Source of the DNA: Pomphorhynchus laevis
Taxonomy: Eukaryota; Acanthocephala; Palaeacanthocephala; Echinorhynchida; Pomphorhynchidae
Direction of reading: 5' to 3'
DNA length: 64,000 nt
Assembly (NCBI GenBank): GCA_012934845.2
Contig: WNNJ02002094.1
Location: 124,001 to 188,000, forward strand
The translations under genes were made by a program, and so were the position numbers. Under the pieces are notes generated by a model. The model was not told the origin of the DNA. It searched no databases and saw only the letters and a list, made by a program, of their open reading frames with translations. This document shows, in pieces, positions 46,001 to 55,548 of the stretch (positions are counted from its first letter, which is position 1; each line of letters begins with the position of its first letter).

Positions 46001-49000
46001 TATGATTTTGATTCTTTAGCGTTGCTATGTGCGTATAAATTCAGTTGTAAATTCATGTCGTTTTAAATATCCGTACTATAATTATCTTTTACTTGTAATA
46101 CCCGTCAACTATCTCTTTAACAATTATACATTAGATTAAAATACCCTAGGTAATTTACGAATTACAACAAAAGAACAAAAATGTCACATAAATAGCTAAC
46201 CTCTTCGTATAGTGTCCATAAGCGATAGCGTTAGACTTCCTCCTCTTCGTTATCACTACTTTCAGATAGCGCCTGATCATCTAGAATATCTGAATCAACC
46301 GATCCACTGACAACTAGCCGGCCTTTTTCCGGTATCATCTGTTTGTTTATAGTGGGCGTGATTATTTGATCTGTTTCACAAAAGTCAGTTAATAATTCTG
46401 TTTCATAATTAAAACTTCCGTCCGATTCATGATTATCACTATTTGCGTTCGATAAACTGTCAGTTAATTCAGAATCAGATAATGTATGTACGTCATGTGT
46501 CATATAACCGACGGTCTGTTTACTAATTTCGGTTTCTGGCTGTGAGCTTATAGGTAAAGATTCAGGATCATCAGCGTCGTTATATTTGATGAATTGTCAC
46601 ATTGTTGCAGAAAGGTGTCAAAATGTGGCTTAATTTTGCTTGAAAGACTTTGGGGCTTTACTGTGATTGCAGAGCTCAATACTTTTAGTGTGAATTTTCC
46701 GTTTTCGTCTAACAGTACACAATCTCTATAGGAACACAATTTATGAGTTTCTGTAAAAACTGACGTATCGACACTGGATCCTGGTATATTAGCTAGCGTG
46801 ACAGTTACTTCATTTGTATTGTTAAATTCAATGTATCCAGGAGGGGACTGATCAATTGACGATGGAAGAGAGTCAGCTGCCAGAGCAAGTGCCTGGAAGG
46901 GGTTCATTCTTCGTGTGGGATTCTCCATTATGGGGTTAGCGATCTCGTAATACGGTCGCTTTAACATATCAATGCTAGATAATATAGCTTTTGAATTTCC
47001 TCTCATGAGTGCTATTGATATTCGTTGAAAGAGACGTGCAGATGCGATGCTGTATGGTATAGATGATCGAATTGCTAAGTATTGGGTGATTCGGCTGATG
47101 ATTTTCTCCCCTTCCATATTCCAGCCGCCGTAACAATCCAAGACTGCAGATACGAAGTTATATCCCGCCTCAATCATTTTAGCACGGTACTTTCTATCTT
47201 TGACCGATGATGCGTACTGCGCAGCTGCGTAACCAGGCACATAAGCTGACTGGCGAAGAAACGATTTCTGTAGTGGATGTGTTACCGCGAAGTCTATAGC
47301 ATCTGAAGGATCCCCGTAGATCAGAATATCGGCTGGCCGTTCTTGAAGATTTTGGACAAGGTTGCGAACCTCGCAACCCACATGCATTCCTGCTGATTGT
47401 GCCGCCTGGAGAACGACGTCACGAATTCCATTATGACGCATTCCTGGAAAACCACCGTAGTTGCAAGTTAGTGCATGGAAGCCCTCAGCATCTGCGTTTC
47501 GAAAACATCGACTACAACGGTAGTCACTTGGAGCAATTTGCAGGCCTAACCACATTCTTATAAGAATTGTAAATTCTTGGTCGGTAAGAGCTAGGCCGAG
47601 ACTTGGATTTGGGGCGCATTGTAACCATGCGTTCGCATGTGGCTGTGATACCGCTATTAGTCTGGCCCTTGTCCGATCATCTCCTGTGTCTAATAGATTT
47701 TTCCGCTTCTCTGAGTCGATTTTGAACGATATTTGATGTTGTCTTGTGGATTAAGCCTGCTGTTCCATTTCTGCTCCGTGTAACGCAAGTATTTCATTCG
47801 CGTTTACAAAGCCCGGAAATGTATTTGGATCCTGGTTCACAAACGCGGCCACTGTGCTTACGCTTGCTGCAAAGGCTGCCGCTCTGTGTTTGTTTGTACT
47901 CCTAAGGCCCAGACCGCCCATTTTTAGTGGGAGCTCAACTTGAGATCGTGTTCGCGCTGACAGTTGTATTGAAGCGATGATTTCCATCGCCCGTATCACA
48001 GCATTATCAAACTGCTTACAGAAAAGTTCGGTGCTTGCTGGATCTACATTCCTCATTAGGAATGCTATTCGTTGAGCGGAAGCACAGTGGCGCAATAGCA
48101 GGTAAGCCACATGAGCGTCCGGAAGCGACGCGACAAGCTCTGTGTCATTTACTAGGTTTGGTAAGCAACTATTTATGAGATATGCTTCTACAAACTCTTG
48201 CGAACCAATTGGGCATCCCAAAAGAGTAAAATTGCCGTCAGACTTGGTATGTGGAGAGTGAGTCCATTTTGTCTGCGTTGAGATAATTGCTTCTGTATGG
48301 CCTATTAATTCGGTTTTTTGCCAATTCATTGATAGTCCGATTTTTTCCAGCTCATTTACAATCATGTTTAATGTGATAGCAACTGCCTTGGGTTCACCTC
48401 CAATTATTCCATCGTCTAAATACCACTTGTTAAAACCGATACCTGTAACCGAGTCGACTTTCCGAATAATCGGTTGGATTGCCAGTGCGAAAAGGAATGG
48501 GCCCAGAGGGTCCCCTTGTTGTACTCCTGCTGACGATGTAAGGCTTTTTGCTGCTCCAAATCGTAATTTTGATGGTTGCGAGTAGCACCATTTGATCCAC
48601 GGTCCGATAGAAGGTGCTTCAATGTCGACTGCGTCAATAAAGCATTGCCTGTCAACTGTATTAAAAGCGTTCGAAACATCCACTTTCGCCCATACCCAAT
48701 TTTCCGAGGTGTTCATTTGTTCGTGCAATCGTCGAACCTTGTGAATTATTAAATCTGCGCCATTTGCCACCACAACACCGACCTGTTGTGGTTGAAATAT
48801 TTGAGTGAACTTATCGCGCATCTTCGTGCAAATACACTTTGCACACACCCTCCGTAACAATTCTCCTGCCGCTATTGGGCGTATACCTCCATTTGGTTTT
48901 TCTATAGCGATAAGATCTGCACCCGCAAAATATCGAGATATATCTACAGGAAGGTCACCGGCTGCCATATAATTTATCAGATGTGTCAGGCGGCTTAGAA

Positions 49001-51609
49001 GCTTTCCAGACTGGTCCGCTGTGATCATGTCTTGTAGGTGTTCGGCTCTTAAACCCAGACAACCTGGTGACGATGCAGAGGGGAATGAGAAAATTGAATC
49101 ACGAACGGTATCCGAATCGATGACAATACCGTGTTCTGCCGTTGGGATTGAGGTTATAATACCTTTACCGGGTGGGTGCAAATCTGTGAGCTTACGGTGT
49201 GTCTGTTCTGTGAACGGCGCCAGCCGTGACGAAGATATTCGTTTCATTGCCTTGCCGTAGTTTCCCTGTCGCACAAGTTCGATTGTCATTGTCTTTGATT
49301 TGTCGTGTTTATGTCGGGTCGTTTGTTGAGCACAAACATGCGTGAGAAAGGAAGTGTCAAACTGCCTGTTTTCGGCTGACTTTAGTGCATTCTCTATATG
49401 TTTTCGTACATTTCGGTGATCACCTGAATGAGCTGATAGGCACACTTTTGCGAACCCCAAAAGACTAGTCCAGCTATATGGCGATTTATGTTCTAGTGCC
49501 TCCTCAATAAGATTGGTAAAAATGCGAGCTGCTTTATTTCGTAAACTCCAAGGGATTCGTCTTACTGTCAGCGTAGGTGATGCCCAAATACGGTGAAGCG
49601 TTTCATATGCGTTCAAATTGTGGGAAACGTCGTTGGTTAAAGCCATTTCAGATCCTTTGTAGGTTTGACGTTCGGCTAAGTTTGACATGAGAGCAAATAT
49701 TGGGTGTGTAATCAACAATCGAAGCGCAGCTAGTGCCTGGGCACCGAACCCCAAAACTCTTGTGAAAACGTACATTTCCGAATTTTGTAAGTGCGATTGG
49801 CCTGTTACAATGCGGGCAAATACCAAGCTTTGCCCCTTCCATTCGCCAAGGGGTTTCCGACGGTAATACAAAATATGTATGTTATTTTATTGTGTTATTT
49901 ATTGTGTGTTTAAGCTGTTTAAATTTTTTGTTCTAGCACTTTATAGTAGACCGCTTATTGTATGTTTATTAGAAACCAAAATTTTTTACTATCTCTTTAG
50001 TTGACGTTACGATCATTTTTCCGAGGATCCATTTATTAATTAATATAAATTAAATATCTTTTAAAATTGCGTTTGGAGAGAATGTAATCATTAGTTCGCT
50101 CTTTCTCCGAGAAAAATAAAAAAAATAGTATTTTTTTTAATTTTCGCCAATGCGATTAGCCTGTTTAGAAAACACTAGTCTTTGAAAAATGATGACATAA
50201 TATATAAAAAATAAAAACGGAAGAATTTAATGAAGAACTAATGTAATCATTAGTTCGCTCTTTCTCAGGAAGAATTTAACTGATATGTTGGTTAACTAAA
50301 CTCTTGTCCGGCGGTAATTTTAAGCACCAATAATACTTTTATTGTCTTGCATGATTGATGCAATTTTGATGTGTACCGCCTCCTTGATTAAACGACGACG
50401 TGTATCTAGATTGTATTCAAGAACAGTTGTATTGTCGAAATCAATCGTATGTGAACTGCTTAACAATGATTAAATATTGCTAAAGAAACGTCACCTCTTT
50501 TAAGATTACCCTTGTGTAGTTCAAGTCTTTCGTAGTCCTTGTTTGGCTCGACATATGTAGATTTTGTTGCAATTTTTACAAAATATGCGATACAATATTT
50601 CATTTTTTGAATATGCTAGTTTCGTTTTGAAAAAGAAGTCGAGAGAATCAAATCAGCTAACTGAGTCTACGTATTTAATATAATTATAAAATAAACAAAA
50701 CATAATAATGCTAAATCAAAATTTAATAATTAAATAATAAAATTAATAATTGTTATAAGATTTTTATAATTTAAATCAAGTTAAAATAAAAAATTGAAAT
50801 TTAAAATAAACGTCATTTTTATGAATTGAATAATAAATAACAGACGTTGTATCAAAATAAAAATTTGAGGTCGTTTTTTGTGATATTGATATTGATTTTT
50901 TTCGTTTCAAGGATTTTTTTGCTGTATTATTTTTGAATTTTCGCCAATGCGATTGGCCTCTTCAGAAAACATTGAAGAGGTTAAGAAAATACAAGTGTAT
51001 TTTGAAGATACCAATCGCATTTTTTCTCGGATAAAGAGCCAACTACTGAATAAATTAAATAAAACAATTTTAGCAAAAACTAAATATATACTTATTATAT
51101 AATAAAGTAATGTATAAGAATGAGAAGAATAAATTGATTAATTAGAGTTGACATTCTTCTCACTAATATACTTTGCAAAATCTTAGAGGAATTATTATTT
51201 GAGAAATGAAATAAGGACTGAATAATTTCAATTTTTTAAATTATTCTGTTTAGATTTCATTGTTTTCATCGTCTGATTATTCGTTACTCTGCGCTATTAC
51301 TTTCTTACTGTCTGCTATCCCATGGTAAATATAAAATTTTTTACATATAAAATTCTACGTTGAATGTATTTATTCAGCGCTTTTGGTTTGCTAATGGCAG
51401 TTGGACGACACAAGCAATGCCTTGATTTCACGTTGACTTACCACGCATTTTACGTGCTGATTTCTATCATTCTCATGGATTCACCGGTCAGCGTTAGAAA
51501 GTCATCTCTAATCACAATAGTTTTATCAATTGTCATTTGTACAATGCTCTCTGAATTTCTCTGCAGACGTAGTGAACTCCGTGAAATTCCAATTTCTTCA
51601 TTAGTATAA
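43050..51609 (+). CDS. SYS1: SYS1 Golgi trafficking protein homologue (three exons)
   Basis: Exons 43050-43211, 51254-51324 and 51378-51609 join to 154 codons plus stop (human SYS1 has 156 residues). Exon 1 encodes MRQFRNNTWQPKILLIQIIF and MQTLFF, matching the QFR...W.P...QI..MQT signature. Exon 2 encodes LLCAITFLLSAIP. Exon 3 encodes AFGLLMAVGRHKQCLDFTLT and ends LCRRSELREIPISSLV, the hallmark KQCLDF and EL-EIP motifs. Splice signals: GTAAGC after 43211, AG at 51252-51253, GTAAAT after 51324, ATTCAG before 51378; phases agree. SYS1 is a four-pass Golgi membrane protein that recruits ARFRP1/Arl3. Intron 1 is 8042 nt, intron 2 is 53 nt. A TATAG just before the ATG could be a trans- or cis-splice acceptor. 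Confidence 0.92.
43212..46164. other. SYS1 intron 1, left part (no gene)
   Basis: Mostly AT-rich. It contains TAGCGAAATAT repeats (43430-43870). Two less AT-rich patches, 43985-44240 and 45180-45380, have unknown content. No exon, ORF or RNA gene could be recognised. Confidence 0.6.
43502..43535. repeat. Palindrome of TAGCGAAATA motifs
   Basis: Arms 43502-43515 and 43522-43535, 14 bp perfect, 6-nt loop TAGCAG. The TATTTCGCTA motif repeats at about 43437, 43486 and 43504, and its complement recurs at about 43803 and 39287. This may be an inverted pair of a small non-autonomous repeat. Confidence 0.75.
46231..47750 (-). pseudogene. REL2a CCHC finger, restriction-like endonuclease and acidic tail
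   Basis: In frame with the RT after the TAA: STRQHQISFKID, LTDQEFTILIRMWLGLQIAP, then CSRCFRNADAEGFHALTC (CCHC), RHNGIRDVVLQAAQ and the nuclease signature ERPADILIYG with AIDFAVTHPLQ. After a frame change near 46540 comes an acidic tail, MTHDVHTLSDSELTDSLSNA to SESSDNEEEEV, ending at 46231. An ATG 195 nt downstream of the stop begins MWLGLQ. The REL nuclease would cut the target site. Confidence 0.82.
47751..49842 (-). pseudogene. REL2a N-terminal finger and RT
   Basis: From 49842 a short frame reads GICPHCNRPIALTKFGNVRF and RCPGTS, a Cys-rich finger typical of REL-type LINE N-termini. Near 49745 the frame changes to the long one (open from 49871). RT: SSPGCLGLRAEHLQDMI, GGIRPIAAGELLRRVCAKC, VWAKVDVSNAFNTVDRQCF, GVQQGDPLGPFLFALAI, KWYLDDGIIGG (LDD in place of ADD), TLLGCPIGSQEFVEAY, LPLKMGGLGLRSTN. 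It ends MEQQA at TAA 47751-47753; sequence beyond continues in the same frame. Confidence 0.85.
49891..50319. other. SYS1 intron 1, AT-rich part
   Basis: AT-rich with a repeated ATTAGTTCGCTCTTTCTC motif (about 50090 and 50250). No gene recognised. Confidence 0.5.
50320..50610 (-). pseudogene. Penelope-like element remnant (GIY-YIG nuclease end)
   Basis: The minus strand reads YERLELHKGNLKRGDVSLAI and FNHC, and after a frameshift HTIDFDNTTVLEYNLDTRRR, LIKEAVHIKIAS. This is the C-terminal part of the GIY-YIG domain of Penelope-like retroelements. The RT part is absent. It ends with a TAA at about 50320. Old fragment in the SYS1 intron. Confidence 0.65.
50648..50810. repeat. Interspersed AT-rich repeat, core AGTCTACGTATTTAATATAA
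   Basis: Shares its core and the following AATAAT/ATTATAAAA pattern with 37412-37540, 52268-52400 and 52436-52540. About 130-160 bp. No coding capacity. It could be a MITE or an element tail. Confidence 0.65.
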
Positions 51610-52267
51610 CTCGATAAATATTTTTTCCAACTTATCGATCTTTTGATTGATTTTTAAGTTAAATTTAAGCAGCCAATTATTTTTGATGGGGATTTAAAAA
51701 TAACTTACATTATTAATTAACCGTTTAAGATATAGGGTGATTAAATAAAAAGCTTAAACAATTTATGACTAGTTTTGATAGCAAAACGAAATTAATCAGC
51801 AAATTACTCGGTGATTTGGTTTCTAAGATGTGAACTTATCTTTTATTTATATTTGTTAATCGTATAATGCTTTTCAGTTTGTTTGAATCATAAATGGTTT
51901 GAATCTAATTGTTGTATTATAATTTAAGAATTCGTCAACTACCCCGCACGTATTTTAAATACTGAACAACGTTTTTATTTCACTGTAAAATTATTAAATT
52001 AAAGTTAATTTAATTCCTTATCCCGTTTATTCATTTACATAATTCCATGACTAGCTGAGTACGACATTTTGAAGGAACAAAACATTTAGTTATTTGGTTT
52101 CTTGAACTCATGATGTGATTCTAAGTGAAAGCCATTAATAGTCTAATGCTCTGTGGATCAGTCATAATTTAAATAAATAGCATTCAAAGTGATATTAATT
52201 ATATTTTAACGTACATATTCAGAACTCTTTAAAAATTAAACGATATAGACATAAGGGATCTTATACT
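51610..52267. other. SYS1 downstream region
   Basis: AT-rich 3' flank with an AATAAA at about 51745 that could serve as the SYS1 polyadenylation signal. No further gene recognised. Confidence 0.5.
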
Positions 52268-52540
52268 AAATAAATAAGATCAGCTAACTTAGTCTACGTA
52301 TTTTATGCTATACAAATAAAGATAAATAGTAAATAATCGTATAAGATTTTATATAATTAATATTTATATCATGTTAAAATTTATAATTTAAATATTAATT
52401 ATTATATAAATAATATTAATATATAATATAATAATATATTAAGTCTACGTATTTTATACTTTAGATAAATAAAAATAAAGATAAATAATAAATAATCAAA
52501 ATAAAATTTTAAATAATTAATATTTATTAATAATTAATAT
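52268..52540. repeat. Two more copies of the AGTCTACGTATT repeat
   Basis: Copies at about 52268-52400 and 52436-52540 lie in direct orientation. The first opens with GATCAGCTAACTTAGTCTAC, close to the copy at 50648. Confidence 0.65.
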
Positions 52541-52547
52541 GACTTTT

Positions 52548-53223
52548 GAATTGACCGTCAATAGGTTAGGGACGCGACAATTATTATCTCGCACTTTCAC
52601 AATTAAGTCATTATCGCTATCTGTACTATCGGATTTCGGTTGCATGGTTTCGTCGATAATATTTAATTCCATTATTCAGTTTCTGGGCCTGACATTACAG
52701 GTACTTTTGCAAACCTTAACTAGTTATGATTTTATAATAATAGAGTAAACGAGATAACTACTTATTAAAGTTTTCGACCTATCTGAAATCAGGCAATAAA
52801 GGTTCGTCGTTATAAGTTACACAAAGATAGGTTAGTAGACAAATCTTTATAAAACATCTTTTACTGAACATTGAACTTTAGGTTCAACTTGCTTGGAGTG
52901 AACGATGAAATCAGTCGTAGTCTCGCAGATACCCAGTCTTTTGTCATTGTCGAATAGGATTGTGTCGAGTTGACTCACTTTGCGTGGGTTTAAACTTAGT
53001 CGTCTTGTTAGAAATCAGTTGCTCTTCATTCGATACATTTGATACATTGAATGTCAATAGTTCGGGACGCAAAAATTATTCTCTCGATTTTCACACATTA
53101 AGTCATTATCGCTATCATTACTATCGGATCTCGGTGGCATAGATTCGTTGATAATATTTAATTACATTATTCAGATTGTGGGTTAGATATTACCGATACT
53201 TTTACAAACCTTAAGTACTTATG
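52548..53223 (-). repeat. Pair of diverged 180-bp repeats with acidic coding potential
   Basis: 52548-52735 and 53047-53223 are related direct repeats. On the minus strand each encodes a Ser/Asp-rich peptide (QPKSDSTDSDNDLIV and PPRSDSNDSDNDLMC). Between them lies a further broken coding-like stretch (QLDTILFDNDKRLGIC). This may be ORF1 remains of a LINE, possibly LINE G. Confidence 0.5.
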
Positions 53224-53580
53224 ATCTCCCATGAGAAACTCGATCGAAGGCTTTGCTGAAATCTCCCATGAGAAACTCGATCGAAGGCTTTGCTGAAATT
53301 AATGTAAACCATATTCACTAACGGAGAGGTCGTTGTCAATAAGGGCAAACCAGTGTTCTTTTTCCATCAGTAGGTTAGACATGCAGGATCGTTGGCGCGT
53401 GAATTCATGCTGCTAGGAACACTGTTAATTATTGTTGACGAATAATCTCTTTAGTTCGTGAGCCACTACTCGTTTCAACAATTTGCAGACTACCGAAGTC
53501 AAAATGACCGTACGGTAATTGCTAGCAACAGCTGGTTTACCTCCTTTGTGCATTAGCTTAAAAATTCCATGTTTTCACTC
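53224..53580 (-). mobile_element. LINE G RT fragment
   Basis: The minus strand reads KHGIFKLMHKGGKPAVASNY, RTVILTSVVCKLLKRVV, FTRQRSCMSNLLMEKEHW and, after frame changes, NFSKAFDRVSH. These are RT fingers and the start of the palm of a CR1/Jockey-like LINE. A perfect 37-bp tandem duplication (53224-53260, 53261-53297) covers the SKAFDRVSH codons. Confidence 0.72.
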
Positions 53581-53639
53581 CCGTTGAAACGAGAGTGAAA
53601 TAATAGCCGACTCCATCGCGGATGGAGTCCGCTATTATT
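53573..53639. repeat. Two adjacent foldback palindromes at the LINE G / REL2b junction
   Basis: The first palindrome (53573-53600) has 13-bp arms with one mismatch around GA; its left arm belongs to LINE G. The second (53599-53639) has 19-nt arms (one C/C mismatch) around GCG. Then a TATTGTAAACTATATGA sequence occurs twice (to about 53672) before REL2b starts. Confidence 0.9.
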
Positions 53640-53688
53640 GTAAACTATATGATTTTATTATTGTAAACTATATGAAACTACATTAAAC

Positions 53689-55488
53689 ATGATTGTAAAT
53701 GAGCTGGAAAAAATCGGACTATCAATGAATTGGCAAAAAACCGAATTAATAGGCCATACAGAAGCAATTATCTCAACGCAGACAAAATGGACTCACTCTC
53801 CACATACCAAGTCTGACGGCCATTTTACTCTTTTGGGATGCCCAATTGGTTCGCAAGAGTTTGTAGAAGCATATCTCATAAATAGTTGCTTACCAAACCT
53901 AGTAAATGACACAGAGCTTGTCGCGTCGCTTCCGGACGCTCATGTGGCTTACCTGCTATTGCGCCACTGTGCTTCCGCTCAACGAATAGCATTCCTAATG
54001 AGGAATGTAGATCCAGCAAGCACCGAACTTTTCTGTAAGCAGTTTGATAATGCTGTGATACGGGCGATGGAAATCATCGCTTCAATACAACTGTCAGCGC
54101 GAACACGATCTCAAGTTGAGCTCCCACTAAAAATGGGCGGTCTGGGCCTTAGGAGTACAAACAAACACAGAGCGGCAGCCTTTGCAGCAAGCGTAAGCAC
54201 AGTGGCCGCGTTTGTGAACCAGGATCCAAATACATTTCCGGGCTTTGTAAACGCGAATGAAATACTTGCGTTACACGGAGCAGAAATGGAACAGCAGGCT
54301 TAATCCACAAGACAACATCAAATATCGTTCAAAATCGACTCAGAGAAGCGGAAAAATCTATTAGACACAGGAGATGATCGGACAAGGGCCAGACTAATAG
54401 CGGTATCACAGCCACATGCGAACGCATGGTTACAATGCGCCCCAAATCGAAGTCTCGGCCTAGCTCTTACCGACCAAGAATTTACAATTCTTATAAGAAT
54501 GTGGTTAGGCCTGCAAATTGCTCCAAGTGACTACCGTTGTAGTCGATGTTTTCGAAACGCAGATGCTGAGGGCTTCCATGCACTAACTTGCAACTACGGT
54601 GGTTTTCCAGGAATGCGTCAAAATGGAATTCGTGACGTCGTTCTCCAGGCGGCACAATCAGCAGGAATGCATGTGGGTTGCGAGGTTCGCAACCTTGTCC
54701 AAAATCTTTCAAGAACGGCCAGCCGATATTCTGATCTACGGGGATCCTTCAGATGCTATAGACTTCGCAGTAACACATCCATTACAGAAATCGTTTCTTC
54801 GCCAGTCAGCTTATGTGCCTGGTTACGCAGCTGCGCAGTACGCATCATCGGTCAAAGATAGAAAGTACCGTGCTAAAATGATTGAGGCGGAATATAACTT
54901 CGTATCTGCAGTCTTGGATTGTTACGGCGGCTGGAATATGGAAGGGGAGAAAATCATCAGCCGAATCACCCAATACTTAGCAATTCGATCATCTATACCA
55001 TACAGCATCGCATCTGCACGTCTCTTTCAACGAATATCAATAGCACTCATGAGAGGAAATTCAAAAGCTATATTATCTAGCATTGATATGTTAAAGCGAC
55101 CGTATTACGAGATCGCTAACCCCATAATGGAGAATCCCACACGAAGAATGAACCCCTTGACGTACACACATTATATGATTCTAAATTAACTAACAGTTTA
55201 TCGAACGCAAATAGTGATAATCATGACGTACACACATTATATGATTATAAATTAACTAACAGTTTATCGAACGCAAATAGTGATAATCATGAATCGGACG
55301 GAAGTTTTAATTATGAAACAGAATTATTAACTGACTTTTGTGAAACAGATCAAATAATCACGCCCACTATAAACAAACAGATGATACCGGAAAAAGGCCG
55401 GCTAGTTGTCAGTGGATCGGTTGATTCAGATATTCTAGATGATCAGGCGCTATCTGAAAGTAGTGATAACGAAGAGGAGGAAGTCTAA
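53689..55488 (+). pseudogene. REL2b RT end, CCHC finger, endonuclease and acidic tail
   Basis: The RT C-terminal part (TLLGCPIGSQEFVEAYLI to MEQQA) ends with TAA 54301-54303, the same in-frame stop as copy a. The same frame continues to CSRCFRNADAEGFHALTC and RQNGIRDVVLQ (the conserved His of RHN is Gln here). An extra T near 54712 shifts the frame. ERPADILIYG and DFAVTHPLQ follow in the next frame to about 55158. The acidic tail ends at TAA 55486-55488. Confidence 0.85.
55159..55290. repeat. 66-bp tandem duplication within REL2b
   Basis: Units 55159-55224 and 55225-55290 differ at one visible position. The length is a multiple of three. It sits exactly where about 400 bp are deleted relative to copy a. 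Confidence 0.9.
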
Positions 55489-55548
55489 CGCTATCGATTA
55501 TGGACACTATACGAAGAGGTTAACTATTTCTTTGACATTGTTGTTTTT

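Larger units (their letters stand above)
46165..49890 (-). mobile_element. REL2 copy a: R2-like LINE in SYS1 intron 1, antisense
   Basis: About 3.7 kb. The boundary on the left is set by comparison with copy b (homology ends in GACATTTTTGTT); the right boundary is near the N-terminal finger. It encodes an N-terminal zinc finger, RT, CCHC finger and restriction-like endonuclease, plus an acidic C-terminal tail. Lesions: a frameshift after the N-terminal finger, an in-frame TAA at 47751-47753 and a frameshift near 46540. Confidence 0.88.
53680..55548 (+). mobile_element. REL2 copy b: 5'-truncated, sense orientation
   Basis: Inverted relative to copy a and nearly identical over the shared part. 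It begins inside RT (IVNELEKIGLSMNWQKTELI) and ends in the same 3' UTR. It differs by a 1-nt insertion near 54710, an internal deletion of about 400 bp after 55158 and a 66-bp tandem duplication (55159-55290). Confidence 0.9.
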
